Assembly: GCA_022841705.1 (NCBI GenBank)
Contig: JALHQZ010000002.1
Coordinates: forward strand, 1,426,001 to 1,490,000
Direction of reading: 5' to 3'
Length of the DNA: 64,000 nucleotides
Source: Pirellulales bacterium
GTDB taxonomy: Bacteria > Planctomycetota > Planctomycetia > Pirellulales > Lacipirellulaceae
The translations under genes were made by a program, and so were the position numbers. Below are positions 44,254 to 52,835 of this stretch, one piece after another. Position 1 is the first letter of the stretch. Every line of letters starts with the position of its first letter. The notes under the pieces were generated by a model. That model did not search any database, was not told the DNA's origin, and worked only from the letters and a program-made list of their open reading frames with translations.

Positions 44254-45084
44254 ATGTCCGAGCCCGTGAATCGTTTGCTCGTTACGCAGGAAATTGAAAA
44301 CATTGTGGCGCTCGAACTCGATGACGAGATCGTCGCCGCGTCGAGTCCCTACGTGGGTCAGTGGAACGAAGTCGTCAGCACCACCAATTGGGAAAAAGGG
44401 CGGATCATCAGCGAGTGGCGCACGGCGCTCGAACGTTCCGAAGCCCCGGCGGCGCAGTATTCGGACGAAGCGTGGGCGCAGCTCGTCGGCGATGTCACCA
44501 GCCAACACGTCGGGCGGTTGCGGCGGGTCCATCAACGCTTCGGCGAAGTTCGCACTGAGTACGCCGGCCTCTACTGGAGCCATTTCCAAGCCGCGATTGA
44601 GTGGCCCGACGCCGAGATGTGGCTCGAAGGCGCCTTGCAGAACGGCTGGAGCATTGCCAAGATGCGCGCCGCACGGTGGGAAGTTACCGGCGAGAAGTCC
44701 GAAGGCGAACTAACGCCGATTGAAACGAGCACGCCGAGTGTCAAAGAGGCAAGTCCTCGCGCTGAAGTGAGCGATTCGACCGAGGAAGCCCGTGCCGATA
44801 AAGCGAGTGTCGAGGAACCCGCGCCGTGGGAAGTGGGAGCCGAAGAGAGCGAAGTCGCATCGGCCCATCATGCCGAAGTCGACTCGCTCGCCGCCGAACC
44901 GCGCGAAAAGATTCGCCCCTTCGAGCAATTGCCCGAACTGCCGACCGACATCGCCGAAGCGTTCGAGCAATTTAAGCTGGCGATCCTCACGCACAAGTTC
45001 ACCGACTGGAGCGAGATCTCACGCAGCGATGTGCTGTCGTGCTTGGAAGCGCTGAAGACGCTGGCCCTCGCGCCGGCTGAGTAA
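44254..45084 (+). CDS. Protein of unknown function with acidic, low-complexity middle
   Basis: A 276-residue soluble protein from the ATG at 44254 (GTG 44245 is an alternative closer to GGAG). The N-terminal 150 residues look globular (IVALELDDEIVAASSPYVGQWNEVVSTTNWEKGRIISEWRTALERS; HVGRLRRVHQRFGEVRTEYAGLYWSHFQAAIEWPDAEMWLEGALQNGWSIAKMRAARWE) and resemble an alpha-helical DNA- or protein-binding fold. Residues about 155-220 are Glu/Ala/Ser-rich and probably disordered. A short helical C-terminus follows (FEQFKLAILTHKFTDWSEISRSDVLSCLEALKTLAL). No family is known to me. It converges on the GH127 gene with only 6 bp between the stops. Confidence 0.8.
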   Translation: MSEPVNRLLVTQEIENIVALELDDEIVAASSPYVGQWNEVVSTTNWEKGRIISEWRTALERSEAPAAQYSDEAWAQLVGDVTSQHVGRLRRVHQRFGEVRTEYAGLYWSHFQAAIEWPDAEMWLEGALQNGWSIAKMRAARWEVTGEKSEGELTPIETSTPSVKEASPRAEVSDSTEEARADKASVEEPAPWEVGAEESEVASAHHAEVDSLAAEPREKIRPFEQLPELPTDIAEAFEQFKLAILTHKFTDWSEISRSDVLSCLEALKTLALAPAE

Positions 45085-45088
45085 TTCC

Positions 45089-45110
45089 CATCAGCCGCCA
45101 CGCGCTAGCC
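45089..45110. repeat. Family D single arm containing the GH127 stop codon
   Basis: CATCAGCCGCCACGCGCTAG continuing CC equals the right arm of the inverted repeat at 9251-9338. The TGA stop of the minus-strand GH127 gene (45093-45091) and its final codons (LARGG) are encoded by the element. Confidence 0.75.
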
Positions 45111-47061
45111 ACACGTCCATCTCCCCTTTGCCGCGGTGGGCCCAGGCATAGTACGGAATCGCGGCGAACTTAACGGTTTCACCCGTCGCGCTCTGGGCCA
45201 CCCCCGTGATGGTCGTGACGCCGGACAATAGCTCATCCGCTTCGGCGATCGCCAGCGGTGCATCATCCGTCAGCACCAAACCGTGTGTTTTGCCGCCCGC
45301 CACATCGGGGTGCTCAACACAGTACACCAGCGGGCCGCGCTGCAGGGCGACGCGGCCGCGGTTGGCGGCCACTTTGTCGCTGCACAGCACGCGCCGCACG
45401 GGCATCGGCAACGTGAGCGCCACTTCATCGCCCGCGTTCCACACACGATTGATGGTCGTGAAGCCGTGATCGACTTCGACACTTTGTGCTTCGCTATTCA
45501 CAGTGAGCGAGATCGGCGAATGGTCCGCCTCCACGAACGTATACAGCCCGCCCGGCAGCGCTTCGTTCCGCGCCCAACCGGGGATGCGTAGCTTCAGCGC
45601 GAACTTAGCGCCATCTTGCAAGGGCGTGACGATGAGCTTCACTTCACCTGACCGCGGGTAGGTCGTTTGTTGCTCAATTTTCACCGCTGAATCCTGTACC
45701 TCCACCTGCGCCGTGCCGGCCGCGTAGAGATTCACGTACACATTATCGTCCTTCACCGCATAGAAGAAACCGGGGACCGACGGGATGAACCGGCACAAGT
45801 TCGACGGGCAACATGAACAACCGAACCATGGACTCCGCTCATGCTGTCCGGACGAAGAGAGCGGGTTCGGATAGAAAAACTTCTTGCCATCAAGCGACAC
45901 GCCACTGAGCATCCCGTTGTAGAGGATGCGTTCCAGGACATCGAGGTACTTGCCATCACCATGCAGCAAGAACAGCCGATGGTTCCACAAGCACTGCGCG
46001 ATCTGGGCGCATGTTTCACAGTAAGCGGTTTCGTTCGGCAGTTGGTACTCGGCCCCAAACGCTTCCCCCTCGGCCGTGCCGCCGACACCGCCCGTGATAT
46101 ACATCTGCGTCTCGACGACGTTCCGCCACAGCCGATCAAGCGCCGCCGTGTACTCCGTGTTCCCTTCAATCGCCGCTAGGTCCGTCGCCGCCGCGTAGAA
46201 ATATCCGGCGCGCACCGCATGGCCAACCGCTTTGTCCTGCTCAACCAGCGGCAGATGATCTTGGCTGTACGGCCCCCACACTTTGTCGCGACTACGCGAC
46301 GTGCGGCCGCGCTGCTCGATGAAAAACTTGGCCTGATCGAGATACCGCTGCTCGCCGGTCACCCGGTAGAGTTTCACCAGCCCGATTTCAATCTCTTCAT
46401 GCCCCGGCGGCAGCGCGATGCCGTTCAGCCCAAACGTTTTGCAGACGAGATCGGCGCTGCGCCGGCAAACATCGAGCAAACCCCGATCGCCGGTCGCCTC
46501 GAAGTGCGCCACCCCTGCTTCAAACATGTGCCCTAAGTTGTAAAGCTGGTGGGCGTTGTTAATCAGGCTCCAGCGATCCGTATATTCCGGCCGGCAGGCG
46601 ACTTTGTTGAACGCTTCTTCGCCGATTGTTTCGCGGGCGGTCCACAGCGTGTAGAGAAATCCGTCGTCCTCCTGCGCGGCGGCGTAGTACGAGACCAAAT
46701 CGGCCACATACTTCTGCTGCTGGTCATCGGGATGTGTCATCCAGCAGTACGCGGCGCCCTCGATGATCTTGGAAACATCGCTGTCATCGAAGCCGAATTC
46801 GCCACGCCACTTTTTTTCGCTCAGGCCACCAGCGATTTTGAAGTTCTCAATCCGCCCCGTCTCTTCGCACTTGCCGAACGAGTACGGCACGGTCGCGGTG
46901 CGATTCGTTTCAATCCGCGGCCGCCAAAACTGGTCGGTCAGTTCCACCTTGGTGGCGGGTGTGGGGCGGTAGGGATAATCTTTCTTGAGCGGGCTTTTGC
47001 CCGAGCAAAACGAGCAAATCGCTAGGCAGATGACAGCCGTAAAGCACGAAGTCCAACGCAT
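45091..47061 (-). CDS. Secreted GH127 beta-L-arabinofuranosidase (DUF1680)
   Basis: GH127 enzymes release beta-L-arabinofuranose from plant glycans by a Cys nucleophile held by zinc. From the ATG at 47061 (AAGAGG upstream) the product is 656 residues. Signal peptide about 1-21. The (alpha/alpha)6 barrel carries the metal/active-site set E349 and C351 in YCETCAQ and C417/C418 in GCSCCPSNLCRF, matching the Glu-Cys-Cys-Cys pattern of the Bifidobacterium HypBA1 enzyme. GHAVRAGYFYAAATDLA and NNAHQLYNLGHMFEAGVAHF are further family blocks. A C-terminal beta domain ends with residues encoded in a repeat. It probably acts on arabinan or arabinose-containing side chains, complementing the pectin genes. 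Confidence 0.93.
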   Translation of the reverse strand: MRWTSCFTAVICLAICSFCSGKSPLKKDYPYRPTPATKVELTDQFWRPRIETNRTATVPYSFGKCEETGRIENFKIAGGLSEKKWRGEFGFDDSDVSKIIEGAAYCWMTHPDDQQQKYVADLVSYYAAAQEDDGFLYTLWTARETIGEEAFNKVACRPEYTDRWSLINNAHQLYNLGHMFEAGVAHFEATGDRGLLDVCRRSADLVCKTFGLNGIALPPGHEEIEIGLVKLYRVTGEQRYLDQAKFFIEQRGRTSRSRDKVWGPYSQDHLPLVEQDKAVGHAVRAGYFYAAATDLAAIEGNTEYTAALDRLWRNVVETQMYITGGVGGTAEGEAFGAEYQLPNETAYCETCAQIAQCLWNHRLFLLHGDGKYLDVLERILYNGMLSGVSLDGKKFFYPNPLSSSGQHERSPWFGCSCCPSNLCRFIPSVPGFFYAVKDDNVYVNLYAAGTAQVEVQDSAVKIEQQTTYPRSGEVKLIVTPLQDGAKFALKLRIPGWARNEALPGGLYTFVEADHSPISLTVNSEAQSVEVDHGFTTINRVWNAGDEVALTLPMPVRRVLCSDKVAANRGRVALQRGPLVYCVEHPDVAGGKTHGLVLTDDAPLAIAEADELLSGVTTITGVAQSATGETVKFAAIPYYAWAHRGKGEMDVWLARGG

Positions 47062-47129
47062 GACGAAACCTCTTCGAAGACAAGGAAGCGTGTAACGCGC
47101 GGTCGCCGCCCGATGCCGTCGATTGTACC

Positions 47130-47172
47130 CTAACTCCCCTCCCCCTTGTGGAGAGAAGTCGGGAGAGGGGCT
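47130..47172. repeat. Imperfect hairpin between GH127 and amidase genes
   Basis: ACTCCCCTCCCCC pairs with GGGAGAGGGG around a short loop. It lies in the 212-bp gap upstream of the GH127 start; a terminator for the amidase transcript is possible. Confidence 0.5.
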
Positions 47173-47273
47173 ACTAAAAGTTTGAGACGAACTACCACTC
47201 TGCAAAACCGCGCACGAAGAAGCCCCATGGCGCGGGAGCGTCACGGGGCTGAATTGCGAAGTATTGGCTGAAT

Positions 47274-48950
47274 CTACCGAACTCGGCTCGCGGCCATTCG
47301 CCGGCCGTACCACAGCGGACCCACCAACGAAAGAATCAGTAGCGTAATGCCACCTGGCTCAGGTATGAGCGTTGGCACAACTCGCGCCAGCGATGTGCCG
47401 ATCGACGCTTGCTCGTAGTCGTACGCCAGTCCCAAGAGCTTCGCTTCATCAAAATCTCTGCCGATGATGATAATGCCAAACGGCGTGCCGTCGACATAAT
47501 CCCCCGCGGGAACAATCACGCCGGGGGAGCCGAGGATGTTGATCACTCCCTGCACCAGCGGCAAGTTGTTCGGCCCCCCCACGAGTGCCGGCGCCGCGGC
47601 GCCATTCACGGGCCACACGAGCGCATCGAGACCCAGCGTATCGAGAATGTTATTGAACGCCGTCTTAAGCTGATCGCGCCACGCCAACCAAGCAATGCCG
47701 GCCGCGGTGGTGCGGGTGTCTACCGTGTCCGTCGTTTCGGTGACGAACGGTGAATTGACGAACGTCAAACCGCGGGCAGCGAGTTCCGCTTGGTAGGTCT
47801 CCCAACTGTTGAAAGGCGTGGTCGGACCGAGGTCTTGAAAGTACTGGTACTGATCGTACCGCTGAGAGTTCGGCGCGGCTGGCGCCGAATAGTAGAGACT
47901 CGTCCAGGCGTTGCCGAAGATGTCGGTATTCACCACCGTGGCCCCCTCGCTAGCGATGAGTGTCATCGCGGAGTCGTACAGCGTTTGCGTCTCCGCATCC
48001 GGCACCCGGAACTGCGGGGCGCCGGAATTGCCCAGCGGTAAGAACTGCGGATCGAAGTAGCCGACCTTTTTACCGACCAGCGCCGTGGTCGAGAGCTGCG
48101 TCGTGTAACCGCCGGCCGGTACGATGGCGCCGGTGGTCAGCGGGTCGGCCGGCGTCGGTCCGGCGATTGCGCCCAGCGTCACCGCCGCATCATACACCGT
48201 CTTCGCGATAGGCCCCGCCACATCGCGGAACGAACCGTTCAGCGGCGCAATGCCGTCAATCGGCACGAGCCCGTGCGTTGGCCGAATGCCGACGAGACTC
48301 TGGAAGCTGGAAGGATTGTGAATCGAACGCCCGGTTTCGGTGCCCAGCCCCAACACCGCCAGCGAAGCGTTCACCGCCGTCGCCGTGCCCCCCGATGATC
48401 CGCCCGGCGCCTTGAGAATCTGCGACGGGTTGCGCGTCACTCCTTCCACCGTAGAGTTTGAACGGAGGCCATCGTTCGCAAAGTCCGGCAGGTTGGTCTT
48501 GCCAATAATCACCGCCCCGGCCGCTTCCAGTCGCGACACGACCGAGGCATCGTTGGAAGGAATGATATCAATCCCGCCGGTCTTGCTCGAGAAGCCGGAG
48601 TAGCCGTTGGTGGTTACGAGTCCGGCGTAGTCCATGTTGTCTTTCACCACCACCGGCACGCCGTGCAGCGGTGAGCGCGGCCCGGTCAACGCGTATTCCG
48701 CATCAAGCGCCGCGGCGATGGCGAGCGCATCGGGGTTGAGCGAGACGAACGCATTGTAGGCGGGTTCGTAGTAACCAATGCGGTCGAGATACGCCTGCGT
48801 CAGCTGCACCGAGGTGAAGGCGCTCGAGGCAAAGCCCGCTTCGATCTCTTGCACGGTGAGCTCGACGACGTCAACAGCGCGCACCGGCGCAACGAGAGCG
48901 AGGAGCGCGACAGCGCTCGCTGAAAAGAGACACCTACCAAGTTTCAACAT
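47274..48950 (-). CDS. Secreted amidase-signature enzyme with PEP-CTERM tail
   Basis: Amidase-signature enzymes hydrolyse amide bonds with a Ser-cisSer-Lys triad. From the ATG at 48950 (GGAGG 9 bases upstream) the product is 558 residues. Signal peptide 1-25. K103 in HGVPVVVKDNMDYAGL, cis-Ser S185 in APGGSSGGTATAV and nucleophile S209 in LGTETGRSIHNPSS are all present; the nucleophile motif has GRS where GGS is usual. PGVIVPAGDYVDGTPFGIIIIGRDFDEAKLL is the substrate-site C-terminal block. The last residues LIPEPGGITLLILSLVGPLWYGRRM form a PEP-CTERM signal without dockerin repeats, which is unusual for this family. Substrate unknown. Confidence 0.92.
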   Translation of the reverse strand: MLKLGRCLFSASAVALLALVAPVRAVDVVELTVQEIEAGFASSAFTSVQLTQAYLDRIGYYEPAYNAFVSLNPDALAIAAALDAEYALTGPRSPLHGVPVVVKDNMDYAGLVTTNGYSGFSSKTGGIDIIPSNDASVVSRLEAAGAVIIGKTNLPDFANDGLRSNSTVEGVTRNPSQILKAPGGSSGGTATAVNASLAVLGLGTETGRSIHNPSSFQSLVGIRPTHGLVPIDGIAPLNGSFRDVAGPIAKTVYDAAVTLGAIAGPTPADPLTTGAIVPAGGYTTQLSTTALVGKKVGYFDPQFLPLGNSGAPQFRVPDAETQTLYDSAMTLIASEGATVVNTDIFGNAWTSLYYSAPAAPNSQRYDQYQYFQDLGPTTPFNSWETYQAELAARGLTFVNSPFVTETTDTVDTRTTAAGIAWLAWRDQLKTAFNNILDTLGLDALVWPVNGAAAPALVGGPNNLPLVQGVINILGSPGVIVPAGDYVDGTPFGIIIIGRDFDEAKLLGLAYDYEQASIGTSLARVVPTLIPEPGGITLLILSLVGPLWYGRRMAASRVR

Positions 48951-49398
48951 CAGGTCTAACCTCCGCGCTAGAGAGTCATTGCCGCTCATTCGGCGCACAA
49001 CGGGTGCGCAGCTTGAACTTGCGGTCGGGGCAGAAAAGCGCAGCACCCGGAGTCCGTTCCGAACTGCGCGCGGTAACATAGGAAGCGAGTCGATCCTCGA
49101 CTCACCGCAGGGCGGGACGCCGGGCGCACTTCACGCCGAGCGCGAATTGTTAGCATGGACGACTCGGCGTCCTCGATGCTGACGGCGTTGCAAGGTTCGT
49201 GCCGCTGCGCACGGTCGACCTGCTTGAAACAGATGAGTCGCCATACGCACGCAGCGCAATTCCCTGTATTCGCTGCGACTTGCGATCAGGCGTGCGCAAA
49301 CGCGCATTGAGATTTCTTGCGCAGAGAAGCACGGACACAACCACCGACCGCGCGCATGCGCGGCGAGCGCTGCTTGTGAAGTAGGCAGAATCGCGCCG
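48951..49398. other. 448-bp intergenic region between amidase and PQQ-like genes
   Basis: I see no convincing gene here. A short perfect hairpin GAGTCGA-TCC-TCGACTC lies at 49087-49103. Open frames in the region lack ribosome binding sites and have shadow-like composition. Promoter elements of the amidase gene should lie at its left end. Confidence 0.6.
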
Positions 49399-50886
49399 TT
49401 ACTGCGTTGCTTGCGCGAGACAGTACAACTTCTTCGACGACCGTACGAAAATCTCACCGTCAGAGATCGCAGGCGTCGCGCTGTAGTCCCCTTCGTCCAG
49501 CTTGTTGCTCGCCAGCAGTTTCAGCTCGGGGCCGAGCTCAAACACCAACGTTTCGCCGGTGCGACGGGTGAAGTAAAGCTTGCCGTCAGCCGCTACTGGC
49601 GAGCCGTAATCTTGCGACATGAACCCGCCGCCACCCCGGCCGCCACGGCCCCCGAAGCGACCGCCGCCGGGACCGCCCGGACCGCCGGGGCCTCCGAAGC
49701 GACCGCCTGGACCACCCGGTCCACCGGGCCCACGCCGCCGACGTTCGCCATCCTGAGCTTGCCCGTCTGCGTTTTCAGGCGGTTGTTCTTGCAGTGCGAC
49801 AAGTTGAGCAGGAATCGAGTGAGTCGCGACTTTACTCGCCTCGGGTTTGAGCGAATCAAGCCGTTCGCGCTTCAAGCTCTCACCCGTCTTCGCGTCGACC
49901 GCTTCAATGAACCCGCCGCCGAACGTGTAAATCACGCCGTTATGCACAATCGGTGTGCTGATGCTGCTGCCGACATTCTTGGCCCACACCAAATGCGATG
50001 CGGTCACGTCGCCTTCACCACCGATCCGCACCGCCAGCGGGCTGCCGCCGCGCCGGCCGTTCAGCATGAACGCCACATCCCCTTCCACCACCACGCTGCT
50101 GCACGCTGCATTGGGGTCGGTCCCTGCGCAGCTCCACAGTTTCTTGCCGGTCGCGGGATCAACGCCCCACACTTCACCCGGCGGTGAGATCAAGAGTTCG
50201 TCATTGCCAGCAGGGTTCTTCGCGACAATCGGCGTCCCCCAGGTTGATTCCAGCTTCGCATCCGAGAGCCGCCACACTTCTTCGCCTGACTTTTTGTTGA
50301 GCGCCACCAGCGACTTCGACTCGGCCGCCGCATTCACAATCACCAAGTCGCCCATCACAATTGGACTCGCCGCGGTTCCCCAGTTGCGGCCATCGAACTC
50401 GGTCCCCACGCTAGTGGTCCACTTCTCGTTGCCGTCCAGATCGAACGCCATCACGCCGCTCACGCCGAAGAAGCAGTACACATTCTCACCATCGCTCGCC
50501 GGCGTGTGGGCCGTGTAACCAGTCTGCATGAACATTCCGCGATACGGTTCATCTTCTACTGCGGGCTCGATGTCTTTCTTCCACAACTCCTTGCCCGAAT
50601 TGCGGTCATAACAACTCAAGTGCCGCACCAAATCCTCCGGCCCAGCACCACTCCACGAGGTGACCAGCACCTTGTCCCCCACCACAATCGGGCAGGAAAC
50701 CCCCTGCCCCGGCAGATCGACACTCCATTTCACGTTCTTGTCTGCCGACCATTCGACCGGGGTGGCGGCGTCGTCGGCCGCGATGCCAGCGCCATTTTCG
50801 CCGCGGAACCGCGGCCAATCCGCGGCTGAAACCGCAGTGACAGCGAGTAATAGAAGTATCACCGAGCGAGCAACGAGGGTTTGCAT
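49399..50886 (-). CDS. PQQ-like beta-propeller protein (BamB-like) with Gly/Pro-rich insert
   Basis: A 495-residue exported protein from the ATG at 50886. Signal peptide 1-21 followed by ADWPRFRGENGAG, the typical start of planctomycete PQQ-like repeat proteins. Propeller blades are visible as ELWKKDIEPAVEDEPYRGMFMQTGYTAHTPASDGENVYCFFGVSGVMAFDLDGNEKW, VALNKKSGEEVWRL and VDPATGKKLWSCAG. No PQQ-dependent dehydrogenase catalytic residues are apparent, so a scaffold or binding role is likely. Near residues 375-430 there is a collagen-like insert (RRRRGPGGPGGPGGRFGGPG...) that breaks the last blades. The gene is transcribed alone. Confidence 0.88.
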   Translation of the reverse strand: MQTLVARSVILLLLAVTAVSAADWPRFRGENGAGIAADDAATPVEWSADKNVKWSVDLPGQGVSCPIVVGDKVLVTSWSGAGPEDLVRHLSCYDRNSGKELWKKDIEPAVEDEPYRGMFMQTGYTAHTPASDGENVYCFFGVSGVMAFDLDGNEKWTTSVGTEFDGRNWGTAASPIVMGDLVIVNAAAESKSLVALNKKSGEEVWRLSDAKLESTWGTPIVAKNPAGNDELLISPPGEVWGVDPATGKKLWSCAGTDPNAACSSVVVEGDVAFMLNGRRGGSPLAVRIGGEGDVTASHLVWAKNVGSSISTPIVHNGVIYTFGGGFIEAVDAKTGESLKRERLDSLKPEASKVATHSIPAQLVALQEQPPENADGQAQDGERRRRGPGGPGGPGGRFGGPGGPGGPGGGRFGGRGGRGGGGFMSQDYGSPVAADGKLYFTRRTGETLVFELGPELKLLASNKLDEGDYSATPAISDGEIFVRSSKKLYCLAQATQ

Positions 50887-51029
50887 AGAAGAACTCTCCA
50901 TAATTCGTTGAGAACAGATGCCGTCTTTAAGTAAGGGCGCAGCGGCGCCGGAAGTCAAGCAGTGAGATGAAACCCCGAGGATCAGAAGAGGTTTCGGTGC
51001 AAGTGGTTAGCGGCGAAAGGAGTTACGAT

Positions 51030-52676
51030 TCACCACCGGTTATCCCTTAAAATCTCCTCCGCCGCGTTCTTTCCGCACGCCCCCATCACGCCGCCACCCG
51101 GGTGGCTGGCGGCGCCGCACAGGTAGAGGCCATCGACGGGCGTGCGGTGGTCGGCCCAGCCGGCCACCGGGCGAAAACAAAAGAGTTGGTTCGCATTCAT
51201 CGCCCCTTGCATGATGTTGCCGCCGGTGATGCCGTAGACGCGCTCGAGGTCCAGCGGGCTCAGCACTTGGCGATGCTCAATAGCCCCCGGCACGTTCGGC
51301 GCGTACTCGGCCAGCGTGGCGATGCAGCGGTCGGCAAACGCGTCTTTAATGTCGTCCCAGTGGGCATCCCGCAGTTTGTACGGCGCGTATTGGACGAACA
51401 TCGACAGGATATGCTTACCGGGCGGCGCGATGCTGTTATCAACGCTCGTCGCCATCGTCATTTCGAGAATCGGCTTATCCGAAGGCCGGCCGTACTTGGC
51501 GTCGTCGTAGCCGTGCTCCAAGTAGTCGAGACTCGGGCCGATGTGCATGGTGCCATGATGGTGCGGCGCCACGCCGTTTGAGGGCCGACAAGTAAAGTTC
51601 GGCGGCTCAGCGAGCGCGAGATTGATCTTCATCGAGGCCGATGCGTAATCGATATTCGCCACTGCGGTGCGAAATGACTCGGGAAGCGCCGCGGGGTCCA
51701 TGAACTTTTGGAACGTAAGATTCGCATCAACACTCGACGCCACGATTGGCGCTTCGAGCTGGGCGCCGCTAAACAGGCCGACGCCGGTCACCTTGCCGCG
51801 ATCGGTGTGAATGGAGCTGACTGCCGCTTCGCGTCGAATCTCCACCCCCATGTCGAGACACGCCCGCGAGATCGCTTCGGATAACTGGCCCATTCCGCCG
51901 CGCACGTAACCCCACACGCCCCGCGCTCCGCCCGCTTCACCCATGACATGGTGCAGCAGCACGTACGCGCTGCCGGGGGAACTGATCGAGAGGAACGCGC
52001 CGATGATCGCATCGGTCGCCAAAGTCGCCTTCAGTACGTCCGATTCAAAATGCCGATCGAGAATCGGCCGCGCAGCGCCGGTGAGAATCTCGACCGCCGC
52101 CGGGAGATCGTTTCCGAGCTGCGCGAGCGCTTGGTACATGCTCCATAGTTTTTTGGTGTCGCGCATCCGCTTGGGGATGCCGATCTTCCGCCATTCGGTC
52201 GGCAGCGGCAATGGATCGGGCGCCGCTTCGTTCAATACCGGTTCGAGCGCGACGGCGATGCGCTCCAGCAGCGCTTCGTATTTCGGATATGCCTCCGCAT
52301 CTTTCGCGCTGAACTTACTAATCTCCCGATGGCACAACTCTTTGTCGGGGCCCATCAGCAGGCTTTGCCCATCGGGCAATGGAGTAAAGCTGCTCGGCGT
52401 GCGCGGCAGCACTTCCAGACCGTACGATTTGAGTCGCAGATCGCGGATGATTTGTGGCAGGAAGAGGCTAATCACATACGCGGCCGTGGAGACCTTGTAG
52501 CCAGGCCACAGGTTTTCGGTCGTCGCGCAGCCGCCGAGCACATGCCGCCGCTCGAGCACGCAGACCTTCTTTCCCGACTGTGCCAGATACGCGGCGCACA
52601 CCAACCCATTATGCCCGCCGCCGATGATAATCGCGTCGTACTTGCCGCCGCCCGCGATGCCTGCCTTGTTCGCCAT
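51030..52676 (-). CDS. Phytoene-desaturase-like FAD-dependent oxidoreductase
   Basis: A 548-residue flavoprotein of the CrtI/PYROXD2-like group. DAIIIGGGHNGLVCAAYLAQSGKKVCVLERRHVLGGCATTE is the N-terminal FAD-binding dinucleotide motif, and GLYLCGAASHPGGGVMGACGKNAAEEIL is the C-terminal FAD motif of this family. WGYVRGGMGQLSEAISRACLDMGVEIRREAAV is the conserved middle block. Substrate is not predictable: CrtI-type carotenoid desaturation and other lipid oxidations are both known for relatives. No carotenoid genes flank it. The upstream 150 bp contain a family A palindrome and the divergent GH18 gene. Confidence 0.9.
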   Translation of the reverse strand: MANKAGIAGGGKYDAIIIGGGHNGLVCAAYLAQSGKKVCVLERRHVLGGCATTENLWPGYKVSTAAYVISLFLPQIIRDLRLKSYGLEVLPRTPSSFTPLPDGQSLLMGPDKELCHREISKFSAKDAEAYPKYEALLERIAVALEPVLNEAAPDPLPLPTEWRKIGIPKRMRDTKKLWSMYQALAQLGNDLPAAVEILTGAARPILDRHFESDVLKATLATDAIIGAFLSISSPGSAYVLLHHVMGEAGGARGVWGYVRGGMGQLSEAISRACLDMGVEIRREAAVSSIHTDRGKVTGVGLFSGAQLEAPIVASSVDANLTFQKFMDPAALPESFRTAVANIDYASASMKINLALAEPPNFTCRPSNGVAPHHHGTMHIGPSLDYLEHGYDDAKYGRPSDKPILEMTMATSVDNSIAPPGKHILSMFVQYAPYKLRDAHWDDIKDAFADRCIATLAEYAPNVPGAIEHRQVLSPLDLERVYGITGGNIMQGAMNANQLFCFRPVAGWADHRTPVDGLYLCGAASHPGGGVMGACGKNAAEEILRDNRW

Positions 52677-52765
52677 AATCCGTTTGGCTCCGACCTAGTT
52701 ACCGAGTATTCTGAACCGTTCCGCCGTGAGGTCCTATCATCGCGTATTGCGACGAAACAGGGAAC

Positions 52766-52833
52766 CGTACGACGGGCTTCTCAGCCCGTCGAGAAGTCAC
52801 GCAACAACCCGGACGGGCTGAAAAGCCCGTCGT
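52766..52833. repeat. Palindromic repeat, family A copy 3 (paired)
   Basis: Two hairpins, ACGGGCTTCTCAGCCCGTCG from 52770 and GACGGGCTGAAAAGCCCGTC from 52812, are inverted relative to each other. The element ends two bases before the ATG of the GH18 gene, so it lies in the 5' leader. Related copies are at 18261 and 26203. Confidence 0.82.
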
Positions 52834-52835
52834 AA

